This document shows, piece by piece, positions 1 through 7,470 of a stretch of DNA of 11,154 nucleotides. The position numbers and the translations under genes are program-made. Source of the stretch: an uncultured bacterium. Lineage in GTDB: Bacteria > Bacteroidota > Ignavibacteria > Ignavibacteriales > Melioribacteraceae. The DNA lies in NCBI GenBank assembly GCA_937936675.1, contig CALDDL010000344.1, positions 1 to 11,154 of the forward strand, written 5' to 3'. Positions within the stretch are counted from its first letter, which is position 1. The number at the start of each line of letters is the position of its first letter. The notes below the pieces were generated by a model, which worked only from the letters and a program-made list of their open reading frames with translations, was not told the DNA's origin and made no database searches.

Positions 1-1072
1 ATTCATTACAACTCCCAATGTATGGCAGGCCATGTTTAGTTTCGCTAAATGTGCCTGCCCATGCAAAATCAATATCATAATTTATTTCAGGAAAAAGCTT
101 ATTAAATTTTTTCTTGAGTATTTTACTTTTACCCGTTATTAATTTATCTCTTTTATCGGGATTCTGAAATTCCTCATCCAATCCCCCGACAATTATTCTA
201 TTATCTGAAGTAGTCCTTATATATAAATAAGGCGATTTCGTTTCCCATATAAGTGTGTCATTTATGAATGGGATTTTTTCTTTATGTGGTTTACTTATAA
301 TTGCATAAGTAGAATTATTCTGAGAGACTTTATTGGGAAGAAATTTCTCAGATTCATATCCACATGCTACAATAGCATGCTTTGCTTCGATTTTAATTCC
401 ATCAAATGTTTTTAAGAATACCTTATTCCCTTTCTGTTTTATCTCTTTTATCTCTGTTGAATCAAAAATATAATTACCCTTTGACGCAACTTCTTCAAAT
501 AGATAATTGCATAATTTATATGGATTAATACTAGCGGCTTGTTTCGATAAGATTGCCCCCGGAGCCGAGAATCCAAATTGAGATTTTAATTCTTCTTCAC
601 TCAATAATCTAACATTAAATCCTGCTTTCTTTCTCGCTTCAAATTCCGGTACTAATATTTCACTAACGTGCTTTTTATAACTTGCAATAAATAAACTTTT
701 GTGCTTCTTAAAATCAGCTTTATCCTTAAACTTATTTGTTAATTCTTCCAGCTTATCTATCGCATCCCCTCCAAGCTGATATGCTTTCTCGGCATTCTCT
801 TCGCCATATATTTTATTTAATTTAAAAAGTGGGGTGTCGATATCATACTGTATGAGGGCGGTGCTTGCCGATGTGCTTCCTTGACCGATATGATTTTTCT
901 CTAATACTATAACTTCAAATCCTGCTTGAGTTAGTTTATGAGAAATTAAAGCGCCTGTAATCCCTCCTCCGATAATTACTATTTCCGTCTTAATATCATT
1001 GGAGAGCTTGGGATATGAGTTATATATTCCGTCTTTTATTAACCAAAATGGATAATCCGAATGTAGATTCAT
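1..1072 (-). CDS. FAD-dependent oxidoreductase, DAO family (partial, C-terminus off window)
   Basis: I translated this frame by hand from the ATG at 1072; it stays open for 357 codons to the left edge, so the C-terminus is missing. A dinucleotide-binding fold starts near residue 30 with GGGITG at 35-40 and the acidic ribose-binding Glu58 at the end of the second strand. A GQGSTSAS stretch (63-70) follows, as in D-amino-acid oxidase/glycine oxidase-type flavoproteins. GLPYIG near residue 348 matches the C-terminal FAD-contact region of that family. It probably oxidises an amine or amino acid, but the substrate cannot be read from the sequence. Relatives with this N-terminal style (a Trp-containing leader, then the GGGITG fold) sometimes carry a C-terminal Rieske domain, which would lie outside the window. 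The start is 11 bases after the DUF305 stop, so it is probably the last visible gene of that operon. No strong SD is seen. Confidence 0.85.
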   Translation of the reverse strand, partial: MNLHSDYPFWLIKDGIYNSYPKLSNDIKTEIVIIGGGITGALISHKLTQAGFEVIVLEKNHIGQGSTSASTALIQYDIDTPLFKLNKIYGEENAEKAYQLGGDAIDKLEELTNKFKDKADFKKHKSLFIASYKKHVSEILVPEFEARKKAGFNVRLLSEEELKSQFGFSAPGAILSKQAASINPYKLCNYLFEEVASKGNYIFDSTEIKEIKQKGNKVFLKTFDGIKIEAKHAIVACGYESEKFLPNKVSQNNSTYAIISKPHKEKIPFINDTLIWETKSPYLYIRTTSDNRIIVGGLDEEFQNPDKRDKLITGKSKILKKKFNKLFPEINYDIDFAWAGTFSETKHGLPYIGSCNE

Positions 1073-1083
1073 CTATATATTCA

Positions 1084-1536
1084 TTATTGATTTATTCGCT
1101 GCAAATATTCTTTCATTAATCTTATTTCTCTCTCTTGTGCCTCAATTATATCATTTGCAAGTTTCCTTACTTCAATATCTCTTATCGTTGCCTGCTTACT
1201 TGTTAAAATTGCCGATGAATGATGCGGGATCATCGCTTTCATATATTGACTATCGGTAACAAATATTTGCTGACGTAAGAAAAATACCACAACGAAAAAT
1301 AATATTGCACTCGTGGAAATTAATACCTTATTCAATTTTTGATTTTGATACATTCCCGGCATAAAGGTTATCATAACAATTACCATTGGCAGTACCATCA
1401 ATAATGCCATATATATCCGAGTCAAACTAATATAAAAATGGCTTATATCGACAATGTTCAAAAACATTACCAAATACATTATAATAAATGATACGAGCAT
1501 CATTAAAGATAATTTCACATAATTATTTTCTTTCAT
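1084..1536 (-). CDS. DUF305 family membrane protein
   Basis: A 150-residue protein. About three transmembrane helices (roughly residues 8-27, 37-59 and 70-87) are followed by a soluble helical DUF305 domain. The domain opens with DSQYMKAMIPHHSSAI (His105-His106) and continues with VRKLANDIIEAQEREI. The paired histidines and the later amphipathic helix are the family hallmark. DUF305 is a ferritin-like four-helix fold often found beside metal-stress genes, but its activity is not established. Attaching it to three N-terminal helices is the form I recall as common in Bacteroidota. An in-frame ATG exists at 1590, but I chose 1536 because AGGAGG lies 6 bases before it. The longer start would also overlap most of the end of the CsbD-like gene. 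Confidence 0.88.
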   Translation of the reverse strand: MKENNYVKLSLMMLVSFIIMYLVMFLNIVDISHFYISLTRIYMALLMVLPMVIVMITFMPGMYQNQKLNKVLISTSAILFFVVVFFLRQQIFVTDSQYMKAMIPHHSSAILTSKQATIRDIEVRKLANDIIEAQEREIRLMKEYLQRINQ

Positions 1537-1542
1537 TTCATT

Positions 1543-1548
1543 CCTCCT
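1543..1548 (-). promoter_or_regulatory. Shine-Dalgarno site of the DUF305 gene, overlapping the upstream stop codon
   Basis: AGGAGG on the minus strand, 6 bases before the ATG at 1536. It shares two bases with the TAG stop (1547-1549) of the CsbD-like gene, which suggests translational coupling. It fixes the DUF305 start. Confidence 0.85.
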
Positions 1549-1750
1549 AGCCATATATATACAAATAGAATAAATATAATAGTTCTTCACGAGAAACTTT
1601 TAGTTTCTTCTGAATATTATTAAAAAGCTCCTCTTCATCATCAGTATATTCAAGTTCTTCTTCGGATAAATTTTTGAAGTTTTCTTTTAGTCTATTCCTT
1701 ATCAGCTCCCAATTTTCTTTTATTTTCGATTGTCCCATAATATTAACCAT
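1547..1750 (-). CDS. CsbD-like small acidic stress protein
   Basis: A 67-residue protein. Its first half, GQSKIKENWELIRNRLKENF, follows the CsbD pattern (K-x-K-W-x-x-x-K-x-x-L-K-x-x-[FY]). It continues with the acidic linker expected in CsbD (LSEEELEYTDDEEEL) and a helical second half. It differs from its neighbour at 1886-2101 in ending with an aromatic tail (YLFYLYIYG) instead of a charged one. CsbD proteins are small, abundant stress-induced proteins of unknown biochemical role. The start at 1750 has a purine-rich GGGGAAAG at suitable spacing; Met5 (1738) is an alternative, further from that site. The next gene's SD overlaps this stop. It is a divergent paralogue of the neighbouring CsbD gene, from which it is separated by a strong terminator. 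Confidence 0.75.
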   Translation of the reverse strand: MVNIMGQSKIKENWELIRNRLKENFKNLSEEELEYTDDEEELFNNIQKKLKVSREELLYLFYLYIYG

Positions 1751-1778
1751 TTCTTTCCCCCAATGGATTTTTATTTTT

Positions 1779-1840
1779 AAGAAAAGAAAAAAATCTATCC
1801 GAAATTATATGCTGTATATATCAGGAATTTCGGATAGATT
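1779..1840 (-). terminator. Rho-independent terminator after the CsbD gene
   Basis: A perfect 15-base inverted repeat (arms 1792-1806 and 1826-1840, 19-base loop) is followed on the minus strand by a T-rich tract over 1793-1779 (TTTTTTT, then CTTTTC). It lies 45 bases past the CsbD stop. It separates the lipoprotein-lmo0937-CsbD unit from the CsbD-like-DUF305-oxidoreductase unit, unless there is read-through. Confidence 0.8.
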
Positions 1841-1885
1841 AAAATCAATTTTCTTTAAAACAAAAGATTAGTTAATTGTTATGAA

Positions 1886-2101
1886 TTAGATTCTTTCATC
1901 GTCATCATATTCATCAGCATAAGTGTTAATTAAGTCAATCGTTTCATCTTTAGATTTACCGATTTTATCCTGAAGTTTACCAAGTAATTCATCTTCTTTT
2001 CCGTCAACGTACATTAAATCATCGTCAGTTAAATCAGCATATTCTTGTTTTAACTTTCCTTTTACCTGATTCCATTTACCTTTTATTCTTAATGTATCCA
2101 T
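1886..2101 (-). CDS. CsbD family stress protein
   Basis: A 71-residue, highly charged protein. The classic CsbD core KGKWNQVKGKLKQEYADLTDDDL spans residues 7-29, followed by YVDGKEDELLGKLQDKIGKSKDE. The family is known as general-stress (SigB-type in Bacillus) or osmotic/phosphate-stress proteins, predicted to be helical and soluble; no enzymatic role is known. AGGAG sits 6 bases before the ATG. It lies 58 bases after the lmo0937-type gene and ends before a strong terminator, so it is probably the last gene of a lipoprotein-lmo0937-CsbD transcript. The C-terminal DEYDDDERI tail is strongly acidic. Confidence 0.92.
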   Translation of the reverse strand: MDTLRIKGKWNQVKGKLKQEYADLTDDDLMYVDGKEDELLGKLQDKIGKSKDETIDLINTYADEYDDDERI

Positions 2102-2159
2102 AATGTACTCCTATCATTTAGTGAAAAAATATTCCATACTACTTTTTACCGAGTATAAT

Positions 2160-2309
2160 CTAAACCGGTTTTCGTCCCGTAATTACTCGTATCAGCACTA
2201 CTACGATTGCAATTACCAGAAGAATATGAATGAATCCGCCGATTGTATATCCGGTAACAAAACCTAAAAGCCATAAAACCATCAAAATTACAAATATTGT
2301 CCATAGCAT
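2160..2309 (-). CDS. lmo0937-type small membrane protein
   Basis: A 49-residue ORF that I translated by hand. It begins MLWTIFVILMVLWLLGFV and ends with RVITGRKPV. It has two hydrophobic segments (about 3-18 and 26-42) joined by a short TGYTIGG turn, and a short basic tail. This matches the lmo0937 family of tiny two-helix membrane proteins, which often sit next to CsbD and other stress genes in Bacteroidota; their function is unknown. TTAGGAGC lies 8-9 bases before the ATG, a good SD. It starts 28 bases after the lipoprotein stop and is followed by CsbD on the same strand, as expected for one operon. Confidence 0.85.
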   Translation of the reverse strand: MLWTIFVILMVLWLLGFVTGYTIGGFIHILLVIAIVVVLIRVITGRKPV

Positions 2310-2337
2310 ATATTTTGCTCCTAACGTTTATAATAAA

Positions 2338-2739
2338 TTATTTTTTATCCATATTTAATTCTTCTTGAACGTCCAACTTTGCATTCTCTAACCAATTTTC
2401 TGTATCGTCAATTGATTGATTTACGTCTGCTTTAAAGGCTTCCCATTTATCATCGAGAGTATTATTTATATCATCGCGTCTGTCTTCTAAATTTTCTTTT
2501 CTCTCTTTAAGTGTTTCGATATTCTTATCGATCATATCCTGAACACTTTCTGATGCACCTTCACGCTGCCTTTCTAAATCAGAAATTTTCAAATCAATCT
2601 TTCTGATTGATTCATTTAATCTTAGGGTTAGATCGCTGCGCTCGGCTTGGTACCTATCGTCTTTTTCACTGCATGCTGCTAATACAAAACCTGCTACGAA
2701 TAAAATAGAAACGATTGATAATACTTTTATGTGCTTCAT
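2338..2739 (-). CDS. Coiled-coil lipoprotein, possible stress protein
   Basis: A 133-residue protein with a lipoprotein signal: basic start MKHIK, hydrophobic core, and lipobox LAAC with the lipidated Cys at residue 23. Ser at +2 fits outer-membrane sorting in Gram-negative bacteria. The mature part is almost wholly charged and helical, with long heptad-like runs (SDLERQREGASESVQDMIDK, then ETLKERKENLEDRRDD). It ends WEAFKADVNQSIDDTENWLENAK, a pattern that resembles the cyanobacterial sll1863-type stress-response family; I treat that as a resemblance only. GGAGAGG lies just upstream of the ATG, a good SD. It is the first gene of the run leading to lmo0937 and CsbD, which suggests an envelope-stress role. 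No clear promoter consensus was found upstream. Confidence 0.85.
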   Translation of the reverse strand: MKHIKVLSIVSILFVAGFVLAACSEKDDRYQAERSDLTLRLNESIRKIDLKISDLERQREGASESVQDMIDKNIETLKERKENLEDRRDDINNTLDDKWEAFKADVNQSIDDTENWLENAKLDVQEELNMDKK

Positions 2740-2790
2740 GGTTACCTCTCCTTTTTTGTTACCCTAAACTTAAGGAATGAAGAGGCTCTT

Positions 2791-2904
2791 ATGGTAGAGC
2801 AATTAATGTGTGATTATTGTAGGTATTGCGAAATTGTAAATGAGGCAAATGCTTGTACTCCCTTGTGGCATTATTCACCACAAGGATTTAGTTCTCGTGC
2901 TTAA
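2791..2904 (+). CDS. Possible small Cys-rich ORF (37 residues, uncertain)
   Basis: An ATG at 2791 opens 37 codons beginning MVEQLMCDYCRYCE and ending GFSSRA. Three cysteines are spaced C-x2-C-x2-C (residues 7, 10, 13), with a fourth at 22. AGAGG lies 5 bases before the ATG. The stop (2902-2904) directly abuts the convergent stop of the response regulator. Against it: it is short, it lies between the lipoprotein's upstream region and a hairpin, and I recognise no homologue. It could be chance or a gene remnant. Confidence 0.25.
   Translation: MVEQLMCDYCRYCEIVNEANACTPLWHYSPQGFSSRA
2861..2885. repeat. Hairpin without a T tract
   Basis: CCTTGTGG (2861-2868) and CCACAAGG (2878-2885) form a perfect 8-base stem with a 9-base loop. 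It lies 20 bases past the stop of the response regulator, where a terminator would be expected. Neither strand has a run of T after it, so it may be a weak terminator, a 3'-end stabiliser or part of the small ORF at 2791-2904. Confidence 0.5.
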
Positions 2905-3531
2905 TTAAATCAGTTCCTTTTCAATTGCATATCGGATTATCTCTGCATTCGTTTTCATTCTCATTTTTTCCATTATTCTTGAGCGGTATGAAGTAACAGT
3001 ATTTACGCTAATAAATAACAATTCAGCTATCTCTCTTACAGGCTTCCCTTCTGCAATTAATTTCATTACTTCAAATTCACGAGTTGATAATGTTTCATGA
3101 AGCGGCTTTTCATAATCAGCATTCAATTCCTGTGCAAGATACTCGGCAAGACTTGAGCTTATATATCTTCTACCCTCCTGAATTTTTCTTAATGCCTCTA
3201 CAACTGTCTTAGAAGCCATAGCCTTTGTAACATATCCCGAAGCCCCTGCTCTTAATGCAGTTACTGCCATCCTATCTTCAGGATGCATACTTAAGATTAA
3301 TATCTTCACATCCGGTTGCTGAAATAGAACATCCTTTATAATGTCTAATCCGCTTCTTCCCGGTAATGCTATATCTAAAATTATTATATCTACCTTTGTC
3401 GTTTGAAGCAAATCAAAAAGTTCTTCGGCACTGCTTGCCTCACCTACTATTTCAATATCCTTCTCTTTCAATATTACTTTTTTTAATCCGTCTCGGATTA
3501 ATTCGAAATCATCGACTAATATTACTTTCAT
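2905..3531 (-). CDS. NarL/FixJ-family response regulator
   Basis: A 208-residue DNA-binding regulator. The receiver domain (1-118) has the acidic pair Asp7-Asp8, phospho-acceptor Asp53 in ILDIALPG, the switch Ser81 and the conserved Lys103. A linker leads to a LuxR-type helix-turn-helix (about 146-205): LSTREFEVMKLIAEGKPVRE, then the recognition helix region SVNTVTSYRSRIMEKM. All residues for phosphorylation are present. The ATG lies inside the end of the upstream kinase gene (23-base overlap), with AAGGA 5 bases from a suitable position, so the two are translated together and form one two-component system. The target genes are unknown. The divergent PerM/BrkB pair is a reasonable candidate by proximity only. 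Confidence 0.95.
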   Translation of the reverse strand: MKVILVDDFELIRDGLKKVILKEKDIEIVGEASSAEELFDLLQTTKVDIIILDIALPGRSGLDIIKDVLFQQPDVKILILSMHPEDRMAVTALRAGASGYVTKAMASKTVVEALRKIQEGRRYISSSLAEYLAQELNADYEKPLHETLSTREFEVMKLIAEGKPVREIAELLFISVNTVTSYRSRIMEKMRMKTNAEIIRYAIEKELI

Positions 3532-5995
3532 AACTATCCTTATAAATAGGCATTTTTAAATGAAGTTCCACTCCCCCCGCTTCATGATTCTTTATATCTA
3601 TTTCTCCGTCCAATAATATAATTCTTTCTCTCATTCCGATTATACCGATTGATTTAAGACTATCCAAGTTATCTTGACTTATTCCGATGCCATTATCCAC
3701 AATTTTCAACTCAAATATAGAATTATTTATGATTAAGTCAACTTTTACTTCTGTAGCATTTGAATGCCTTGCAACATTAGTTAATCCCTCCTGGAAAATT
3801 CTAAATAATCCGAGTCGAGTTTTATCATCGAAATTTTGCTCTATCACCTCTTTTCTCATTGAAGTATTTATTTTAAATCGTTTTTCAAATTCTTTTAATT
3901 GCCATTCGAGGGCAGAAACTAAATCTAAATGATCAAGCACGTCCGGTCGAAGCATAGTTGCAATATTTTGTACCGATGTGATAGCTTTTATTATAAGAGA
4001 TTCGATTGCTTTTAAATTCATTATCATTAAATCTGTCTTTGGATTATTATTCTCCAAGTCATCAATCATTAAGTCCACATCCATCTTCAATGCGGTTAGC
4101 AGTTGACCAAATTCATCATGAATTTCACGCGCTAAAAATTTCCTTTCATCTTCACGAGATAATTGCAGTTTTTCGGTTAATGCCCTTAATTGTTTTTGAG
4201 AATATAATAATTCCTCCTCCATTTTTCTTAAATCGGTAACGTCTAAAGTAGCACCTATTATTTTAGTTACTTCCCCGTTCTCGTCTTTTCGCTTAATTGC
4301 ATTTGTTTGTAGATGTCTTATTTCTCCATCCGGTCTTACAATCTTTTCGTACTGCGAAAGAGTCTCCCCTTTAGCGATAAAATTTTTAAGATTTTTTAAT
4401 ATTCTGTCTCTATAATCCGGATGAAGTATTTTTTCTAAAGCATCTAAAGATGGAGTATGCTCCATTTCACTTACACCGAATATCTTATATAACTCCTCAG
4501 ACCAATGGAGCATATTAGTTTTAATATTATATTCCCAACTTCCAAGATGAGCTAATTCCTCGGCTTGAGCTAACATGGTTTTTTGCTGAACTAATCTTCT
4601 CTCATTTTTTCTTTTTTCGGTTACGTCCGTTACTACCGTAAGATGTCCTGTTGCCTCTCCTTTTGAATTTCTCTTATATATCCAGTCTATTTGTATCTCT
4701 ATTATTTTACCCGATTTGGTTTTTCGTGGCGCAATTTGAGTTGTGGGTTCTAATGTCCCGTCTTTTGAAATTATTAAAAAATCTTTTATCTTTTTTATAA
4801 ACTCCTCATCCGTATGAATTTCCCATGCTTTTTTTCCTATCATTTCTTCCATATTAAATTCATACAAATCTGCATAAGCTTGATTGACAATCGTAATCAT
4901 TCCATCTAAATCGGTTTCTATTATTCCATGTGGATGCTTCTCTACAATATTTCTATATTTTGTTTCACTCTCAATTAATTTTTTTTCTGTCTCTTTCCTA
5001 GATGTAATATCTTTAAAGAAAAACATATCTCCAATTTTATGTTCATTGCTATTTATCGTACTTCTTGTAATTAGAATAAATTTATTCTCTCCATTTATTT
5101 GATACTCCTTTTCCTCTCTTCTATTTTCATTGATATTATATGCTTCTTCCAATATTCTGGATAATAAAGGATTTCTATCATTATCGTTTTCTAAATTAAA
5201 TATTTCTTTTGCCGTATCATTAATATGGATAATTTCCTTTGATTCATTTAGGACAATTACCCCATCAACCATCGAACTAAATAAATTAGAAGAAATATCC
5301 TCAAGTTTTAATGAAAAAATTCTTTGATCGTGAATGGCAAGAAAAATAAAAAATGAATGGATAACACTCACTGACTCTGCAAATCGGAATGGACTTTTAA
5401 TGTTGAATACTGAAGGTAATATGAGATATGCTAAAATTGCAATTAATAAACTAAATATCCCTCCCATAAATATAAGGTTAGCTGCTCTTCTTTGGGAGTT
5501 ATTTTTTGTTATCATTCCATGCTGCATTATTAGATATAAGCCGCTTACCATCGGAATTGCAATCGATATTATTACAAGTGGATAAAAAAGATTACCTATT
5601 ACTTCATCGGGTCCTGAAGCCGAATATCTCACTCCTTTTATTACCTGATTTGTAAATAAAGACACTATTACACTTAAAAGAGTGATGAAGTTCATTATAA
5701 AAAATTTCCAATCTCTTTTCTTACTTGTGAAAGCATAGGCAAAATTCAGAAACCAAAATCCGATTGAGAGCCAAAATATTGATGCGATTCGGAACCAAAT
5801 CTCAAGTGATTCAGCTCCAAGATTCAAAGTTACTAATTCAATTAATATTAGAAACAGAAGATTGAGTGAATAAAAAATATAATTTTTATTTATGGGCGAA
5901 TTTTGTTTTTGAATGATAATATAATACATCAAGAGAGCATTCACCAAAAGCGCTATTGAAGGCATTAATGAATAAAAATCCATATAAACTCTCAT
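3509..5995 (-). CDS. 7TM sensor histidine kinase with three PAS domains (HPK7/NarX-type core)
   Basis: An 828-residue membrane kinase. About seven hydrophobic helices occupy residues 10-222, as in 7TM-type kinase input domains. Three PAS-like domains follow at about 235-335, 342-462 and 472-592; the second and third end with the usual VVTDVTEKRK and GATLDVTDLR signatures, linking to the next module. The HisKA_3 dimerisation helix has the phospho-acceptor His626 in LAREIHDEFGQ. The HATPase domain has N-box QEGLTNVARHS (Asn740), DNGIGI (767-771) and GIIGMRERI. It should autophosphorylate and pass phosphate to the overlapping NarL-type regulator. The ligand is unknown. Neither Met1 nor Met5 (5983) has a strong SD; a GAGAG stretch makes Met5 a fair alternative start. 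It is transcribed divergently from the PerM gene. Confidence 0.95.
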   Translation of the reverse strand: MRVYMDFYSLMPSIALLVNALLMYYIIIQKQNSPINKNYIFYSLNLLFLILIELVTLNLGAESLEIWFRIASIFWLSIGFWFLNFAYAFTSKKRDWKFFIMNFITLLSVIVSLFTNQVIKGVRYSASGPDEVIGNLFYPLVIISIAIPMVSGLYLIMQHGMITKNNSQRRAANLIFMGGIFSLLIAILAYLILPSVFNIKSPFRFAESVSVIHSFFIFLAIHDQRIFSLKLEDISSNLFSSMVDGVIVLNESKEIIHINDTAKEIFNLENDNDRNPLLSRILEEAYNINENRREEKEYQINGENKFILITRSTINSNEHKIGDMFFFKDITSRKETEKKLIESETKYRNIVEKHPHGIIETDLDGMITIVNQAYADLYEFNMEEMIGKKAWEIHTDEEFIKKIKDFLIISKDGTLEPTTQIAPRKTKSGKIIEIQIDWIYKRNSKGEATGHLTVVTDVTEKRKNERRLVQQKTMLAQAEELAHLGSWEYNIKTNMLHWSEELYKIFGVSEMEHTPSLDALEKILHPDYRDRILKNLKNFIAKGETLSQYEKIVRPDGEIRHLQTNAIKRKDENGEVTKIIGATLDVTDLRKMEEELLYSQKQLRALTEKLQLSREDERKFLAREIHDEFGQLLTALKMDVDLMIDDLENNNPKTDLMIMNLKAIESLIIKAITSVQNIATMLRPDVLDHLDLVSALEWQLKEFEKRFKINTSMRKEVIEQNFDDKTRLGLFRIFQEGLTNVARHSNATEVKVDLIINNSIFELKIVDNGIGISQDNLDSLKSIGIIGMRERIILLDGEIDIKNHEAGGVELHLKMPIYKDSYESNISR

Positions 5996-6327
5996 TGTAT
6001 AATAAAAGTCAATTTACATAAACACTATGGATAATTGCAAGATTTTTATTGAAAAGTAGTATAATAAACTACATGTATTTAATAATTTTCACTACAACCT
6101 TAATCCCGATTATTTACAAAATTAATGAAAGTTATACTCTGTTTTATAATACTCTTCTTACCATATTTTAAACAATACAAAATTAAAGGCATCCGAAATT
6201 ATGAATAAAGAAATAAATAAGAATAACCAACAAGGAATGGAAGCTATTATTTATATATCTGGTAATGAATGTAAAGAATACGCGTATAGTACATTAATTT
6301 TTTCTCAAGATAAATAGTAGGAATCGA
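5996..6327. promoter_or_regulatory. Divergent intergenic region between the sensor kinase and the PerM gene
   Basis: 332 bases that should hold promoters for both directions. On the plus strand a TATAAT lies at 6145-6150, but the matching -35 region is poor. On the minus strand TTGCAA followed 18 bases later by TAAATT, about 20 bases before the kinase ATG, is a weak candidate. A 5-base stem (GTAGT 6056-6060, ACTAC 6068-6072) is also visible. A 38-codon ORF sits next to the PerM gene and is listed separately. No Bacteroidota-type TAnnTTTG element is convincing here. Confidence 0.45.
6201..6317 (+). CDS. Possible small leader ORF before the PerM gene (38 residues, uncertain)
   Basis: An ATG at 6201 opens 38 codons (MNKEINKNNQQGMEAIIYIS, ending SQDK) and stops at 6317, only 10 bases before the PerM ATG. 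The next gene's AGGA SD lies just after this stop, which would suit translational coupling. Its own SD is weak: AAAGG lies about 10 bases from the ATG. It has no signal peptide or recognisable motif. It may be a leader peptide, a small gene or chance. Confidence 0.25.
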   Translation: MNKEINKNNQQGMEAIIYISGNECKEYAYSTLIFSQDK

Positions 6328-7449
6328 ATGCCAACAAAGAGTGATATTCCACTATATCAAAAATTTTCCTTAATGACCTTGGGGATTATTGGGTTCTTTT
6401 TTATACTTTATATCGGTACGGATATCATTGTACCTATTTTGTTCTCCCTCATCTTCGCAATTTTATTAGACCCGATTGTAGAATATTTTGTCAAATATAG
6501 AATTAATAGAATTATTGCAATACTTATTTCCATCCTAATATCATTTCTTTTATTAGCCGGATTGATCTATTTCTTGACTGTTCAAATAATTATGTTCGGC
6601 GATATGCTGCCTCAATTAAATGATAAATTCGATTCTATTATTAAAAGCGGAACTGACTGGGCAGCGCGTTCTTTTGACGTAAGCCATGGTAAAGTAAATA
6701 GCTGGATTGCCGAATCAAAGGATAAAGGTATAACTGGACTTAAATCTCTTATCGGTCCCACAATAATGTCGATCGGGAACGTATTAGTAATTATGTTTTT
6801 AATTCCTGTTTATATATTCCTCATATTATTTTATAAAGAATTTTTCCTTGAATTTGTAGTTCTCTTATTTGATAAAGAGAAACACTCACTCGTTACAGAA
6901 ATATTGGAGAAATCCAGAGTTCTAATCCAAAAATTTCTCGTTGGTATTATCGTAGAAACAGGGCTTGTCGGGCTTATGAATGTTGTAGGTCTATTTGCTC
7001 TTGGAATTCGATATTCACTACTACTTGGCGTTATTGCAGCTTTATTGAACGTAATTCCCTATATAGGCGGAATAGTGGCAATGATATTGATTTTAATTGT
7101 CGTACTCGCCACTGAGCCTCCCATTTATGTTTTATGGGTTACAATTATTTTTAGTTTTATCCAATTCGTCGATAACAATATAATTATGCCAAAGATAGTC
7201 GGTTCAAGAGTAAGTATAAATGAGTTTATAGCTATAGTAGCAGTATTGGTTGGAAGTGCACTCTGGGGTATCGCAGGTATGTTCCTCTCGCTCCCCATTA
7301 TTGCAATACTTAAAGTTATTTTCGATCGAATCGATTCATTAAAAGAATTTGGATTTCTGCTTGGTAAGGATAAAATTTATGAAAATAAAAAACTTCTTCG
7401 CCTCCCTAAACGAAGAAGTAAGAAGAAACCCGCAACATCAAAAACTTAA
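6328..7449 (+). CDS. PerM/AI-2E family transporter-like membrane protein
   Basis: A 373-residue inner-membrane protein with about eight hydrophobic segments in the family's usual layout: two or three N-terminal helices, a soluble amphipathic stretch (about 90-145), then the C-terminal helical block. The C-terminal half carries the family signatures: NVIPYIGGIVA (241-251), QFVDNNIIMPKIVGSRVSIN (279-298) and GSALWGIAGMFLSLPIIAI (309-327). The family was named for AI-2 export in TqsA, but most members have other or unknown transport roles, including ion/proton antiport, so I do not claim AI-2 as substrate. The C-terminal tail is very basic (KRRSKKK). AGGA lies 6 bases before the ATG. BrkB follows after 21 bases, so they are probably co-transcribed. 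Confidence 0.92.
   Translation: MPTKSDIPLYQKFSLMTLGIIGFFFILYIGTDIIVPILFSLIFAILLDPIVEYFVKYRINRIIAILISILISFLLLAGLIYFLTVQIIMFGDMLPQLNDKFDSIIKSGTDWAARSFDVSHGKVNSWIAESKDKGITGLKSLIGPTIMSIGNVLVIMFLIPVYIFLILFYKEFFLEFVVLLFDKEKHSLVTEILEKSRVLIQKFLVGIIVETGLVGLMNVVGLFALGIRYSLLLGVIAALLNVIPYIGGIVAMILILIVVLATEPPIYVLWVTIIFSFIQFVDNNIIMPKIVGSRVSINEFIAIVAVLVGSALWGIAGMFLSLPIIAILKVIFDRIDSLKEFGFLLGKDKIYENKKLLRLPKRRSKKKPATSKT
7392..7419 (+). repeat. Hairpin in the 3' end of the PerM coding sequence
   Basis: ACTTCTTCG (7392-7400) and CGAAGAAGT (7411-7419) make a perfect 9-base stem with a 10-base loop, inside codons for the basic tail and about 50 bases before the BrkB start. There is no T tract close behind. It could tune the BrkB level or mRNA stability, or be a by-product of Arg/Lys codons. 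Confidence 0.45.
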
Positions 7450-7470
7450 AAAAAGCATTATGATACTATT

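Noticed and set aside
3687..5585. Several plus-strand ORFs of 65-83 codons opposite the large sensor kinase, for example at 4006-4239 and 5334-5585
   Set aside because: They lie wholly antisense to well-supported kinase domains and show no domain features of their own.
1797..6200. ATCCGAAATT shared by the terminator arm (1797-1806) and the PerM leader (6191-6200)
   Set aside because: Ten bases in AT-rich DNA is within chance and the second copy has no partner arm.
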